From the NCBI RefSeq assembly GCF_001613045.1, contig NZ_BDBP01000017.1:1-64000 (forward strand): a DNA stretch of 64,000 nucleotides, given 5' to 3'. Of this stretch, positions 18,807 through 28,128 are shown piece by piece. The DNA comes from Nocardia lijiangensis NBRC 108240. GTDB lineage: Bacteria; Actinomycetota; Actinomycetes; Mycobacteriales; Mycobacteriaceae. The first letter of the stretch is position 1. Each line of letters opens with the position of its first letter. The notes under the pieces are model-generated. The model saw only the letters and a program-made list of their open reading frames with translations, searched no databases and was not told the origin of the DNA. The translations under genes and the position numbers were made by a program.

Positions 18807-19633
18807 TGTGTCGGCACCTGGGCTACGTCGGCCCACCGACCTCGGTAGGTGAATTGCTCACCCGCGGTACGCATTCCCTGCGCACGCAGGCGTGGGCGCC
18901 GAAGGACATGCGCGGCGGCGGAACCATCAACGCCGACGGCTTCGGCATCGCGTGGTGGCGCAACGGCACGGGAGGCGCTCCGGAGGCGAGCCGCTACCGC
19001 AACCCCGACCCCATCTGGACCGATCCGGCCGTGGAAGAGGTGCTGCCCCAATTGGTGTCGGGCGCGGTGCTCGGCTCGATCAGGTCGGCCACCGTGGGGA
19101 TGCCCATCGAACGGGCCGCGTGCGCGCCCTTCACCGACGGGCGCTGGGCATTCAGCCACAACGGCGCGGTGCCGCAATGGCGGCGGGTGCTCACCGCGGT
19201 CACTTCGGATCTGGACGTGGCCGCGACTCGCGTGGGCGCGACCCGCCTGTTCGAAACCGCGCGGCTGCTCGAGGCCGAAGCGGCCACCGATTCCGCGGCG
19301 CTGTGGGTGCTGTTGCGAGACCTGTTGCGCTCCGGCGAATCCGGCGCCTACGCGGCATCCCCGGCCGACGCGCTGCGCCTGCTGGTCACCGCCGTGCTGC
19401 GGCACATGCCGACGGCCCGGCTCAACCTGCTGATCGGCGACGGCCAACAGGTGTGGGCGACCACGGTGCACCACGCGCTGTCCGCGCTGGTCACCGATGA
19501 CGTGGCGATCCTCTCCTCCGAACCGTACGACGACGACCCACGCTGGCAGCCGATCCCCGACCGAAAACTGGTGGTCGCCGGGCCCGGCATGCTCTCGATC
19601 GAAGAGCTGACCCCGCCCGGCGACTCCGCCTGA
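18806..19633 (+). CDS. egtC: Ergothioneine biosynthesis amidohydrolase EgtC
   Basis: A 275-residue class II glutamine-amidotransferase-fold hydrolase. It starts MCRHLGYVGPP, and Cys2 becomes the N-terminal nucleophile after Met removal. The fold is further seen in NADGFGIAWW, FSHNGAVPQW and VAILSSEPYDDDPRWQPIPD. In the pathway it removes the gamma-glutamyl group from the EgtB product. Its ATG overlaps the egtB stop (TGATG) and egtD follows after 72 bp. Confidence 0.95.
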   Translation: MCRHLGYVGPPTSVGELLTRGTHSLRTQAWAPKDMRGGGTINADGFGIAWWRNGTGGAPEASRYRNPDPIWTDPAVEEVLPQLVSGAVLGSIRSATVGMPIERAACAPFTDGRWAFSHNGAVPQWRRVLTAVTSDLDVAATRVGATRLFETARLLEAEAATDSAALWVLLRDLLRSGESGAYAASPADALRLLVTAVLRHMPTARLNLLIGDGQQVWATTVHHALSALVTDDVAILSSEPYDDDPRWQPIPDRKLVVAGPGMLSIEELTPPGDSA

Positions 19634-19705
19634 CCGCTGGAGAAGCGCGAGAGCCCCGTACCCGGTCCGGCCCGCGCTCCGACCCCATACCGAAAGGCTT
19701 ACGCA

Positions 19706-20677
19706 ATGACCGCACCGACGCTGGAAATCCACCTCTCCGACGACGATCTCACCGCGGCACTGCGCGCCGACGCCAGGCGCGGACTCACCGCCGACCCGAA
19801 GTGGCTGCCGCCCAAATGGTTCTACGACGCCCGCGGCAGTGAACTGTTCGAACGCATCACCGAGCTGCCCGAGTACTACCCGACGCGTACCGAACGCGCG
19901 CTGCTGGAACGGGTGGTCGGTGACATCGCGCGCACGGCGCAGGCCGAGGTTCTGGTCGAACTGGGCGCGGGCTCGGCGGCCAAGACCCGCCTGCTGCTCT
20001 CCGCGTTGACCACCGAGGGCCCGTTGAAGACCTATGTGCCGCAGGATGTCTCGTCGGCGGCGCTGCGGGCGGCGGCCGAACAGGTCGCCGAGGAGTTCCC
20101 CGGGCTGGCCGTACACGGCGTGGTCAGCGATTTCACCGACACCCTGCAGAACCTGCCGCGCGGCGGCCGCCGCATGATCGGCTTCCTCGGGGGCACCATC
20201 GGCAATCTGGTGCCCGAAGAGCGCGCCGAATTCCTCGCGGGCATCCACGAGGTGCTCGAGCCAGGCGAGCGGCTGTTGCTCGGCGCCGGGCTGGTCATCG
20301 AACCCGAGGTGCTCGTACCCGCCTACGACGACGCCGCCGGGGTCACGGGTGAGTTCAACCGGAACGTCCTGCACGTGCTCAACCAGCGGCTGCGCGCGGA
20401 CTTCGTGCCGGAGAAGTTCGCGCACGTCGCGCTGTGGGACGCCGAGCGCGAGTGGATCGAGATGCGGCTGGAGGCGACCGAGGACATGACCGTCACCGTC
20501 GCCGACCTCGACCTCACGGTCCACTTCGCGCGCGGCGAGCAGATGCGCACGGAAATCTCCGCGAAGTTCCGGGTCGACGGCCTCGATGCCGAACTCTCGG
20601 CCGCGGGTTTCCGCACCGAGCGGGTGTGGACCGATCCGGATGATCGGTTCGCGTTGGTTCTCGCCGCGCGGATCTGA
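19706..20677 (+). CDS. egtD: L-histidine N-alpha-methyltransferase EgtD
   Basis: A 323-residue SAM-dependent methyltransferase that converts histidine to hercynine, the first committed step. The family pattern is complete: PKWLPPKWFYDARGSELFERI, ELPEYYPTRTE, the SAM site LVELGAGSAAKTRLLL (residues 83-98), YVPQDVSSAALRAAA, GFLGGTIGNL, and the C-terminal EMRLEATEDMTV and HFARGEQMRTEISAKF. GAAAGG precedes the ATG. It is the last gene of the rightward operon and converges on the DUF2461 gene 11 bp away. Confidence 0.96.
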   Translation: MTAPTLEIHLSDDDLTAALRADARRGLTADPKWLPPKWFYDARGSELFERITELPEYYPTRTERALLERVVGDIARTAQAEVLVELGAGSAAKTRLLLSALTTEGPLKTYVPQDVSSAALRAAAEQVAEEFPGLAVHGVVSDFTDTLQNLPRGGRRMIGFLGGTIGNLVPEERAEFLAGIHEVLEPGERLLLGAGLVIEPEVLVPAYDDAAGVTGEFNRNVLHVLNQRLRADFVPEKFAHVALWDAEREWIEMRLEATEDMTVTVADLDLTVHFARGEQMRTEISAKFRVDGLDAELSAAGFRTERVWTDPDDRFALVLAARI

Positions 20678-20688
20678 ACCCGGTTGCG

Positions 20689-21333
20689 CTACGCGTTCGC
20701 CGGGCCGACGATCGCGGTCAGCCGATCGATGAGCGGCCGCATCGCCTCCCAGGCCTTGCGGACCTCCGTTGCGGTGCGCGGCGTCTCCAGCCATGCGGGG
20801 GCGCCGAACTGGCGACTGCAGGTCAGCGACTTGTGGCGCAGCAGATCGATGCGCGGGTGATCCGCTTCGTAGCCCTTGGGCTTGGTCTTGAGCTTGTCGC
20901 CGCCGATGGTGAACCCCGCCTTGGTCAGCTTCGCGAGGATCTTCTCGAGCTCCGGTCCGCGCACGTCGTCATCGATCGTGGCGCGCAGTTGTGCGACCTG
21001 CGCGGGGGACCCGGAGTAGAACCCGCCGCCGATGAACAGCCCGGCGGCGCTGATCTGCACGTACCAGCCGACGCCGGGCGCGGTGCCGACCACGGCGCCC
21101 TGCGCCGTTTTGTACGGGGACTTGTCCTTGGCGAAGCGCACGTCGCGGTAAGGGCGGAAGATCTTCGCGGGTCCGAAGTCGGCTTCCAGCTCCGCGGTGA
21201 GCGCGACCATCGGCGCACGCACCGACTCCTCGTACACGGCCTTGTGCGCGTTCCAGAAAGTCTTGGAGTTGTCGGCCTCCAGGTCCTCGTAGAAATCCAG
21301 CCCGGCCAACGGAAACCCACCGAAACCACTCAT
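20689..21333 (-). CDS. DUF2461 family protein
   Basis: A 214-residue protein of the DUF2461 (TIGR02453) family. Its landmarks are the N-terminal FPLAGLDFYEDLEADNSKTF, the PYRDVRFAKDKSPYKT block, the GWYVQISAAGLFIGGG beta segment and YEADHPRIDLLRHKSL. The function of the family is unknown. ATG 21333 (MSGFGGFP) is chosen; an upstream GTG at 21357 would add eight residues, and neither has a clear ribosome site. Confidence 0.9.
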   Translation of the reverse strand: MSGFGGFPLAGLDFYEDLEADNSKTFWNAHKAVYEESVRAPMVALTAELEADFGPAKIFRPYRDVRFAKDKSPYKTAQGAVVGTAPGVGWYVQISAAGLFIGGGFYSGSPAQVAQLRATIDDDVRGPELEKILAKLTKAGFTIGGDKLKTKPKGYEADHPRIDLLRHKSLTCSRQFGAPAWLETPRTATEVRKAWEAMRPLIDRLTAIVGPANA

Positions 21334-21361
21334 AGCCGAGAATTTACGGCGAGACACCGAC

Positions 21362-22318
21362 TCAATTCTGGTCGGGGACCATATCGGTGTTCAACACCAC
21401 GAAGCTCAGGATGAGCCCGAGGACCAGCGCGATACCCGAGACTATGGCGGCCCACCGGCCCAGCGGCTCGCCCTTGGTGTGGCCGAGGATGCCGAACACG
21501 ATTCCGGCCGGGCCGAACAGGATCGGGCACAGGAACAGCGCGAGCGCCGCGCACACGAATCCGATGATCGACATCGTCTGGGTGCCCCGCTTCTGCGGCT
21601 GCTGCCCGTAGTCGTAGGGCTGGCCCTGCTGCGGATAGGACGGGTAGCCGCCCTGCTGGTAGCCGCCGGGGTACGGCTGGCCGCCACCGGGATACGCGGA
21701 GGGCTCGCCGGGCTGCCCGCCCGCGGGGTAGCCGGGTTGACCACCGGTGGGATAGCCGGGCTGTCCTGCGCCGGGGTAACCCGGCTGGCCGCCCGTGGGG
21801 TACCCGGGCTGATCGCCGGTGGGGTATCCGGGCTCGCCCGGGGCGGAGCCGGATTGTCCTGCGGCGGGGTATCCGGGTTGGCCGCCCGAGGGGTAGCCGG
21901 GCTGTCCGCCGGTGGGGTAGCCCGGTTGTCCGCCCGTGGGGTACCTGGGCTGATCGCCGGTGGGGTATCCGGGCAGTCCGCCGGACGGATACTCAGGCTG
22001 ACCCGCCTCGGGCGGAGTCCAGCCCGCGGGTCCGGTCGACTGCGGCGCCGCGCCGGTCACCGGCGGTTCCGCTGCGCCACCGGGAAACTCCCCGCCGCCC
22101 TTGGCCGCTTCGGCCCCGCCCGGGGGCCGCCTCGACGGTTGGGTCGTCTCGCCGGGGAACGACTGGCCCGAGGCGGGCGTCGCCCATTCGGTGCCCGTCG
22201 GCTCGGGTTCCTCCCCCTTCTTCGACGGTGGGGGTGGCGCGGATTCCTGCCCCGACTGCGGTGCGCCGCCGGGCGGCGGTGTCTCGGACGACTCGTCGGG
22301 ATTCTTCGGTGTGGTCAT
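21362..22318 (-). CDS. DUF4190 membrane protein with long Gly-Tyr-Pro repeat N-terminus (paralogue 1)
   Basis: A 318-residue protein. Residues 1-100 are Pro/Glu/Ser/Gly-rich. Residues 100-240 consist of an octapeptide-like repeat around QPGYPTGG. The C-terminal 75 residues hold two membrane helices ([39 protein letters not shown]) separated by [21 protein letters not shown], the DUF4190 signature. Only the C-terminal hairpin is membrane-embedded, so the repeats should lie on one face, probably cytoplasmic. An AGGAGG ribosome site is at 22325-22330. It is a paralogue of the gene at 22794. The function is unknown. Confidence 0.88.
   Translation of the reverse strand: MTTPKNPDESSETPPPGGAPQSGQESAPPPPSKKGEEPEPTGTEWATPASGQSFPGETTQPSRRPPGGAEAAKGGGEFPGGAAEPPVTGAAPQSTGPAGWTPPEAGQPEYPSGGLPGYPTGDQPRYPTGGQPGYPTGGQPGYPSGGQPGYPAAGQSGSAPGEPGYPTGDQPGYPTGGQPGYPGAGQPGYPTGGQPGYPAGGQPGEPSAYPGGGQPYPGGYQQGGYPSYPQQGQPYDYGQQPQKRGTQTMSIIGFVCAALALFLCPILFGPAGIVFGILGHTKGEPLGRWAAIVSGIALVLGLILSFVVLNTDMVPDQN
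21709..22003 (-). repeat. Tandem 24-bp coding repeat (QPGYPTGG units)
   Basis: Inside the DUF4190 gene the DNA repeats about every 24 bp, with near-identical units encoding Q-P-G-Y-P-(T/S/A)-G-(G/D). About a dozen units are visible, some degenerate ([11 protein letters not shown]). Such repeats are prone to length change. Confidence 0.85.
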
Positions 22319-22454
22319 CAGCGGCCTCCTGGTCGTGTTCGCCTCGCAAACCCCCGGGTACCACGTGGTTCGAGCCTCTATCTCCCAAATGAGCCCCTGG
22401 GGCGCAAGTCCCTCTTCGGTCCGGCGCACGGCCGGATCGAAGCCGGGGGTACGC

Positions 22455-22715
22455 CTACAGTTCGGAATCGTCGATGATCCCCATCGCCGCCTCTTCGGCG
22501 GGCAGGGTGGATGCGGCCGCGTCCGCGGCGCGCTGACCGCGCCGGGTCCAGCGCTGGTCGAGGTCCTCCCCGATGCCGAGCCTGCCGTCGTCCTCGCTCT
22601 CGCGATCGCGGATGGTGAGGTTCTCCGGCGGGTTCTCGATGTAGCGCGCGTACTCGCGGATCTCGTCTTCCTGTTTGTCGTCTCCCATGTCCATGTCCAA
22701 CGGGTCACGGTTCAT
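22455..22715 (-). CDS. Small acidic hypothetical protein
   Basis: An 86-residue, strongly charged protein: [20 protein letters not shown], then [20 protein letters not shown], and an Ala-rich C-terminus ending MGIIDDSEL. No known domain is recognised. Composition and high-GC third positions look coding, and the strand agrees with the genes on both sides. It lies between the two DUF4190 paralogues. Confidence 0.6.
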   Translation of the reverse strand: MNRDPLDMDMGDDKQEDEIREYARYIENPPENLTIRDRESEDDGRLGIGEDLDQRWTRRGQRAADAAASTLPAEEAAMGIIDDSEL

Positions 22716-22793
22716 GGGTCCCAGTATCGTCCCGCCGCTGCCGGGACGGGAGTAACTCGACGCCGCGAATTCGCGGAACCGCCGAGCACGCGA

Positions 22794-23543
22794 CTACGAC
22801 GAGTAGCTCGTCACCCCGATGACGAAGACGACCAGCAAGATCGCCAGCACCAACACCACAGCGTTCGAGATGGCCGCCCATTTGCCGAGCGATTCGTTCT
22901 TGGCGTGACCGACGAGCCCGAGAATGATGCCCGCCGGTCCGGTGAGCAGGATGGGGAAGAAGCACAGCGCGGTTCCGACCAGACTGAGGCCGAGACAGAC
23001 GAAGCTGATGATCGACAGCGTCTGCGTCTGGGTCGGCGTGTAGGGGCCCGCCGGGTAGGGCGAGTATCCGCCGGGCGGCGCGGCCGGATAGCTCGGTGCG
23101 GCAGGGTAAGCGGGCGCGGCGGGATAAGCGGGTGCGGCGGGGTAAGCGGGCGGGTACGCGGGAGCGGCAGGGTAGGCGGGCGGCGCGTCATACGGACTCG
23201 GCTGCTGCGGATAGCCCCCGGCCGGCGTGCCCGCCGGAGCGCCGTCGAGCGGCGGATACCCATAGACGCCGCCTGCCGGATACTGCGGAGGCGCGGGCGG
23301 CTGATAGGCGGGCGGCGCGGGCGGCTGATAGACCGGCATCTCCGGGATGCTCGCCGAACCAGGTTGGTACACCTGCGTTTCCGGCGCGGTACCGGGCCCG
23401 TACACCTGTCCCGGCTGGTAGACCTGCGTCTCCGGCGCCGTGCTCGGCGGCTGGTACACCTGGGTCTCCGCCGACCGGCTGTCGTCCTGCGCCCCCGACT
23501 TGCCGAAGTCGATGCCGGGTCGCGGTTCCTGCGGCGTGGTCAC
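22794..23543 (-). CDS. DUF4190 membrane protein with Tyr-Pro-Ala repeats (paralogue 2)
   Basis: A 249-residue protein built like the gene at 21362. Residues 1-70 carry three copies of ETQVYQPG/P. Residues 75-160 are Pro/Tyr/Ala-rich with AYPAAP repeats. The C-terminal 75 residues contain two membrane helices (SIISFVCLGLSLVGTALCFF and AVVLVLAILLVVFVIGV) around GPAGIILGLVGHAKNESLGKW. GTG 23543 follows a purine-rich GAGGGGGGAG site. The two copies share the GPAGI(I/V)(L/F)G(L/I)(V/L)GH signature but differ completely in the repeat part. The function is unknown. Confidence 0.87.
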   Translation of the reverse strand: MTTPQEPRPGIDFGKSGAQDDSRSAETQVYQPPSTAPETQVYQPGQVYGPGTAPETQVYQPGSASIPEMPVYQPPAPPAYQPPAPPQYPAGGVYGYPPLDGAPAGTPAGGYPQQPSPYDAPPAYPAAPAYPPAYPAAPAYPAAPAYPAAPSYPAAPPGGYSPYPAGPYTPTQTQTLSIISFVCLGLSLVGTALCFFPILLTGPAGIILGLVGHAKNESLGKWAAISNAVVLVLAILLVVFVIGVTSYSS

Positions 23544-23645
23544 GGCGGCTCCCCCCTCACGTATTCGATTGCCCCACATGGGTACCACGTTCGCCCGGCC
23601 ATCTCCAGTGCCGGCCGATCCGAACGCGCACCGTGCCGGGCGAAA

Positions 23646-23682
23646 CGACAGCGGCCCGGGCATGAAGCCCGGGCCGCTGTCG
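23646..23682 (-). terminator. Strong hairpin terminator after prs
   Basis: A perfect 16-bp stem, CGACAGCGGCCCGGGC with GCCCGGGCCGCTGTCG, and a 5-nt loop lie just downstream of the prs stop codon (23692). On the minus strand the stem is followed by TTTCG, consistent with factor-independent termination. Confidence 0.88.
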
Positions 23683-23691
23683 GTTGCTATC

Positions 23692-24672
23692 TCACGCGTT
23701 GCCGTTGAACAGGCCGGTGACCGAACCGTTCTCGAAGACCTCGCGGATGGTGCGGGCCAGCAGCGGCGCGATGGACAGCACCGTCAGCTGCGGGAACTTC
23801 TTGTCCTCGGTGATCGGCAGGGTGTTGGTCACCACGACCTCGCGCGCGCCGCAGGCGGCGAGGCGCTCGGCGGCCGGGGTGGAGAGCACGCCGTGCGTCG
23901 CCGCGATGACGACATCGCCCGCGCCCGCCTCGCGCAGCACGCGCACGGCCTCGGCGATGGTGCCACCTGTGTCGATCATGTCGTCGATCAGGATGCAGGT
24001 GCGGCCGTCCACGTCACCGACCGGGCGGTGCGACTTCACCTGGTTCGGCACCAGCGGGTCGCGGGTCTTGTGGATGAACGCCACCGGCGCGCCGTCCAGC
24101 GCGTCGGCCCACTTCTCGGCGACCTTCACGCGGCCCGCGTCGGGCGAGACCACGGTGATGTTCTCCAGGCTGTAGTTGGCGCGCACGTGCTCGGAGAGCT
24201 GGAACAGCGCGTGCATGTGATCGACCGGCCCGTCGAAGAAGCCCTGGATCTGGTCGGTGTGCAGGTCGACGGTGATGATGCGGTCCGCGCCCGCCGTCTT
24301 CAGCATGTCGGCGACCAGGCGGGCCGAGATCGGCTCGCGGCCGCGGTGCTTCTTGTCCTGGCGCGCGTACGGGTAGAACGGCAGCACCGCGGTGATCCGC
24401 TTGGCCGAGCCGCGCTTGAGCGCGTCGATCATGATGAGCTGTTCCATCAGCCACTGGTTCACCGGCGCCGGGAAGCTCTGCAGCACGAAGGCGTCCGAAC
24501 CGCGGACGGATTCCTCGAAGCGGACGAAGGTCTCGCCGTTGGCGAAGTCGCGCGCGGTCTGGGGCGTGACATGGACGTCGAGTTCCTTGGCGACCTGCTC
24601 GGCCAGCTCAGGATGGGAGCGTCCCGCGAAGAGCATCAGGTTCTTCTGGTTATCGATCCATGACGCGGTCAC
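23692..24672 (-). CDS. prs: Ribose-phosphate pyrophosphokinase
   Basis: A 326-residue enzyme that makes PRPP from ribose 5-phosphate and ATP. Family motifs present: [17 protein letters not shown], the [16 protein letters not shown] region, [47 protein letters not shown] and the PRPP loop [16 protein letters not shown] 24672 overlaps the glmU stop (GTGA), so it is coupled to glmU, the order conserved in M. tuberculosis (Rv1018c-Rv1017c). Confidence 0.97.
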   Translation of the reverse strand: MTASWIDNQKNLMLFAGRSHPELAEQVAKELDVHVTPQTARDFANGETFVRFEESVRGSDAFVLQSFPAPVNQWLMEQLIMIDALKRGSAKRITAVLPFYPYARQDKKHRGREPISARLVADMLKTAGADRIITVDLHTDQIQGFFDGPVDHMHALFQLSEHVRANYSLENITVVSPDAGRVKVAEKWADALDGAPVAFIHKTRDPLVPNQVKSHRPVGDVDGRTCILIDDMIDTGGTIAEAVRVLREAGAGDVVIAATHGVLSTPAAERLAACGAREVVVTNTLPITEDKKFPQLTVLSIAPLLARTIREVFENGSVTGLFNGNA

Positions 24673-26159
24673 TGCTGTTTGCCATCCTTTTGCTCGATTG
24701 CCTGACCCGACATCTCGTCGGCCGCGATGGCTGCCGCCGCCGCGATCGCCGCCGCGGTTCCCGGCCGGTACCGCTGCACCCAGTTCTCAATATTGCGCTG
24801 TGCTCCACCCGACACCGCGAGCGCCCCCGGTGGAACGTTTCTGCGCAGTACAGTACCCGCCGCCGTATACGCGCCGTCACCCACGGTCACCGGCGCGACG
24901 AACATGGTGTCGCTGCCGGTCCGTACATGCGATCCGACGACGGTGTGATGCTTGCGCACCCCGTCGTAGTTGACGAAGACGCTGGAAGCGCCGATGTTGC
25001 TGTGCTCACCGATCGTCGCGTCCCCGACGTAGGTGAGGTGCGGCACCTTGGAATGCGCTCCGATGGTGGCGTTCTTGGTCTCCACGAAGGCGCCGAGCTT
25101 GCCGGAATCGCCGACCACGGTGCCCGGTCGCAGATAGCTGAACGGTCCGATGGCCGCGCCGGGTCCGATGGCGGACTGCTCGCCGTGCGTGCGCACCACC
25201 TTCGCGCCGTCGCCGACCAGCACGTCGGTGAGCGTGCTGTCGGGTCCGATCTCGGCGTCCTCGCCGATCACCGTCGCGCCGAGCAGCTGAACGCCCGGCC
25301 GGAGCACCGCGTCCCTGCCGATCTGCACGCTCGCGTCCACCCAGGTGGTGGCCGGATCCATGATGGTGACGCCCGCCCGCATGTGGCGTTCCAGGATGTA
25401 GCGGTTCAGAGTGCGGGCGGCCAACGAGAGCTGCACCCGGTCGTTGACCCCGGTGACCTTGGCCGCGTCCACCAGGCGGGCGCCGTGCACCGGGTGCCCG
25501 GCCTCGCGGGCCAGCCGCAGCACGTCGGTGAGGTACAGCTCGTGCTGGGCGTTGGCGGTGGACAGCCTGCCGATCATGGTGCGCAGCACCGTGGCGTCGA
25601 AGGCGTACACGCCGGAATTGACCTCGTTGATCGAGGTCTGTTCGGGGGTGGCGTCGGCATGCTCGACGATCTCGGCGACCTGGCCGTCCTCGTCGCGGAG
25701 GATCCGGCCGTAGCCGTTCGGGTCCTCGGGGACGAAGGTCAGCACGGTGACGGCGGAGCGTTCCGTATAGCTGCGGTGCTCGTCGAGCAGCGCGGACAGC
25801 GTGTGCCCGTCGAGCAGCGGCACGTCGGCCGAGGTGACGAGAAGGTCACCGGTGAAGTCTTCGGGCAGCGAGCGCAGTGCGCACTGCACGGCGTGGCCGG
25901 TGCCGAGCTGTTCCTCCTGCAGTGCGGAGGTGATGTCGCGGCCGAGTTCGGCGGCCACCTCGGCGACCGCGGCGCCGACTTGTTCTCTGTCGTGGCCCAC
26001 CACTGTGATGAGGTACGCGGGGTCGATCTCGTTCGCCGCATGCAGCGCGTGCGCGAGCATGCTTCGGCCGGCCAGCGAATGCAGAACTTTGGGGGTCTTA
26101 GACCGCATTCGCGTCCCGGCTCCGGCGGCGAGAACGACGACGGCGGTCTGCTGTGGCAT
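24669..26159 (-). CDS. glmU: Bifunctional UDP-GlcNAc pyrophosphorylase/glucosamine-1-phosphate N-acetyltransferase
   Basis: A 496-residue enzyme supplying UDP-GlcNAc for peptidoglycan. The N-terminal pyrophosphorylase domain starts [21 protein letters not shown] and has [20 protein letters not shown] and the YAFDATVLR segment. The C-terminal left-handed beta-helix acetyltransferase contains repeated hexapeptides with [36 protein letters not shown] and [13 protein letters not shown] 26159 is preceded by GAGGGAGA; an upstream in-frame ATG (26183) is less likely. It is first in the leftward glmU-prs operon. Confidence 0.96.
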   Translation of the reverse strand: MPQQTAVVVLAAGAGTRMRSKTPKVLHSLAGRSMLAHALHAANEIDPAYLITVVGHDREQVGAAVAEVAAELGRDITSALQEEQLGTGHAVQCALRSLPEDFTGDLLVTSADVPLLDGHTLSALLDEHRSYTERSAVTVLTFVPEDPNGYGRILRDEDGQVAEIVEHADATPEQTSINEVNSGVYAFDATVLRTMIGRLSTANAQHELYLTDVLRLAREAGHPVHGARLVDAAKVTGVNDRVQLSLAARTLNRYILERHMRAGVTIMDPATTWVDASVQIGRDAVLRPGVQLLGATVIGEDAEIGPDSTLTDVLVGDGAKVVRTHGEQSAIGPGAAIGPFSYLRPGTVVGDSGKLGAFVETKNATIGAHSKVPHLTYVGDATIGEHSNIGASSVFVNYDGVRKHHTVVGSHVRTGSDTMFVAPVTVGDGAYTAAGTVLRRNVPPGALAVSGGAQRNIENWVQRYRPGTAAAIAAAAAIAADEMSGQAIEQKDGKQQ

Positions 26160-26248
26160 GGATCTCCCTCGGCTGCCTGTCATCGTGCTGGCTGTAACGT
26201 GCTTGGTCAGCGATGTGCGGGGCCAACGATAGTCACCGTGCCGGTGTG

Positions 26249-26319
26249 CTCCGCCGCCAGGACTCGAACCTGAACTATCTGAACCAAAATCAGAGGTGCT
26301 GCCATTACACTACGGCGGA
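26249..26319 (-). tRNA. tRNA-Gln (anticodon TTG)
   Basis: On the minus strand the gene folds as a complete cloverleaf. The acceptor is TCCGCCG with CGGCGGA, the anticodon stem is TCTGA with TCAGA around the loop TTTTGGT (anticodon TTG), and the T loop is GGTTCGAGTCC. The CCA end is not encoded. It lies between glmU and a TetR gene. Confidence 0.93.
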
Positions 26320-26471
26320 TCGCCACACCGGCGGACCAGATGAACCGCCGCTGTGCCTCGGCACGGGTTGAATCCTCGCATGAAGACCCGTCTCACGTCG
26401 AACCGATCCCGCCTCGGCGCGCGTTCCGGGGTTGCCGGGATGCCGGCTGCGTTCGAACGCCCCTCGCTGTC

Positions 26472-26499
26472 TGGAACAGTGGCCGCCGCGCGGTAAGGT
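26472..26499 (+). promoter_or_regulatory. Possible promoter for the TetR gene at 26670
   Basis: TGGAAC and TAAGGT are separated by 16 bp, a passable actinobacterial housekeeping promoter, in the 350-bp gap between tRNA-Gln and the TetR gene. Nothing else is recognisable in that gap. This is weak, pattern-only evidence. Confidence 0.3.
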
Positions 26500-26669
26500 T
26501 CTGCGCGAGGGCGCGGTACCTCGCAGCCCCCCGACGCAACGACTGATTTCGCATGAACATGGACAACTCGCCAGGAACGCCAGGAACCCGGCACGGCCCG
26601 CTCGGTGGCCAGGCGCGGAACCGGCGAGCCACTCACGACCGGCGACCTGACACGGAGAGGCGGAACAGC

Positions 26670-27299
26670 GTGTCTCGTCCGCGGATGACGGGGACTCAAC
26701 GGCGCCAGCAGTTGATCGAGATCGGCAGGGCGCTGTTCGCGGAACGCGGGTACGACGCGACCTCGATCGAGGAGATCGCGCAGCGCGCCCAGGTCTCCAA
26801 ACCCGTAGTGTACGAACACTTCGGCGGCAAAGAGGGGCTCTACGCGGTGGTCGTCGACCGCGAGATGTCGATGCTGCTGGACATGATCACCTCCTCGCTC
26901 ACCCAGAACCGTTCGCGGGTGCGGCTCGAGCAGGTGGCGCTCGCACTGCTCACCTACATCGAAGAGCGCACCGACGGCTTCCGGATTCTGGTGCGCGACC
27001 AGGTTGCGACCACCGACGACGGCCGCTTCTCCAGCCTGCTCAACGAGGCCGTGAACCAGGTCGCGCACATCCTTGCCGGGGATTTCGAGCGCCGCCATCT
27101 CGACACCAGCCTGGCGACGCTGTACGCGCAAGGTCTGGTGGGTATGGTCTCCACCGCCGCAACGTGGTGGCTGGACGTGCGCGAACCGTCGAAAGAGGTT
27201 GTGGCAGCGCATCTGGTGAATCTCTGCTGGAACGGTCTGAGTCATCTGGAGGCCGATCCGCAGCTGAACTCGGAATGGCCCGCGGGCACGTCCGACTGA
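26670..27299 (+). CDS. TetR family regulator (Rv1019-like)
   Basis: A 209-residue regulator. The helix-turn-helix spans residues 8-54 (RRQQLIEIGRALFAERGYDA, EEIAQRAQVSKPVVYEHFGGKEGLY). The C-terminal domain (YIEERTDGFRILVRDQVATT, TAATWWLD, HLVNLCWNGLSHLE) belongs to a common actinobacterial TetR subfamily. GTG 26670 has GGAGAGG 9 nt upstream. Its place between glmU and mfd equals that of M. tuberculosis Rv1019, which supports orthology. Confidence 0.87.
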   Translation: MSRPRMTGTQRRQQLIEIGRALFAERGYDATSIEEIAQRAQVSKPVVYEHFGGKEGLYAVVVDREMSMLLDMITSSLTQNRSRVRLEQVALALLTYIEERTDGFRILVRDQVATTDDGRFSSLLNEAVNQVAHILAGDFERRHLDTSLATLYAQGLVGMVSTAATWWLDVREPSKEVVAAHLVNLCWNGLSHLEADPQLNSEWPAGTSD

Positions 27300-27411
27300 C
27301 CGATTGTTAACCAGCGAATTGCGATGGAGGCTCGGACGAATGCTCGAATTGACTGTCGTGCGCCCACCTGGTGGTACGGTTCACCCATCCTCTGGGTGCT
27401 GTTCGGGTGGT

Positions 27412-27448
27412 ATGTCGGTCTTACTTCGGGATGTCGGTCTACTTCAGG
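27412..27448. repeat. Tandem direct repeat upstream of the TetR gene at 27481
   Basis: ATGTCGGTCTTACTTCGGG (27412-27430) is followed at once by ATGTCGGTCTACTTCAGG (27431-27448), two copies differing by one deletion and one substitution. They lie 33 bp upstream of the start codon. A CACCCA/TGGGTG hairpin (27382-27398) precedes them. The position fits an operator or promoter element of the regulator. Confidence 0.6.
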
Positions 27449-27480
27449 ATGGCTGGTTTTAGGGATGACAGGCGGATCTG

Positions 27481-28128
27481 ATGGCTAGGCAAGCGCGCGC
27501 GGAGATCACTCGCGATTCCGTCCTTGCGGGCGCTGCCGATGTCTTTCTGCGCTTGGGATATGCGAACGCGAGCCTGAGCGAGATCATCGCGCAGTCCAAC
27601 GTGACCAAGGGCGCCTTGTACTTTCACTTCGGCTCGAAGGAAGAACTGGCGCGCGCCGTCGTCGATCAGGGCAACGAGCGACTGATCAGCTCGTGCCAGG
27701 GCTTCTTCGATCCCCGGGTGCCCGCGCTCGAGGCGTGTATCGGCATCACCTACGTGGTGGCGGATCTATCGATGAACGACCCGATGGTCGGCGCCATGCT
27801 CAAGCTCACCCACCAGATCGGCGACTATCGCGGCGCTCAGGGCGACAACATCGCCAAGACCTGGGGCGATACGTATCGCCTTCTGGCCGAACGTGCCATC
27901 GCCCAAGGCGATCTGGAAGTCGACCTGGATCCCGAGATCGTCGGCCTGCTGCTGCAGGAGGTCACCGCGGGCGTGCACATCGTCGCGGTCGGCACCGAGT
28001 CGATGGACCAGATGGCCACCCGCATGGAACGGGCCTGGTACTTCCTGCTCCCGTCCATCGTGCCGCCGGAAAAGCTCTCGTACTTCCGCGAATTCGCCGC
28101 CCGCAGGCTGCGCCGCTACGTGCCGTAA
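27481..28128 (+). CDS. TetR regulator of the gamma-butyrolactone-receptor (ArpA/ScbR) type
   Basis: A 215-residue protein. Its DNA-binding part (RAEITRDSVLAGAADVFLRL, ASLSEIIAQSNVTKGALYFH, FGSKEELARAVVDQG) has the V-T-K-G-A-L-Y-F-H-F signature of ScbR/ArpA-like receptors. The C-terminal ligand pocket (DPMVGAMLKLTHQIGDYRGA, PEIVGLLLQEVTAGVHIVA) is also of that type. In Streptomyces these proteins sense gamma-butyrolactones and related signals; the ligand here is unknown and no butyrolactone synthase (AfsA-like) is in the window. A tandem direct repeat lies just upstream. It may also be a member of the wider family with another ligand. Confidence 0.82.
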   Translation: MARQARAEITRDSVLAGAADVFLRLGYANASLSEIIAQSNVTKGALYFHFGSKEELARAVVDQGNERLISSCQGFFDPRVPALEACIGITYVVADLSMNDPMVGAMLKLTHQIGDYRGAQGDNIAKTWGDTYRLLAERAIAQGDLEVDLDPEIVGLLLQEVTAGVHIVAVGTESMDQMATRMERAWYFLLPSIVPPEKLSYFREFAARRLRRYVP

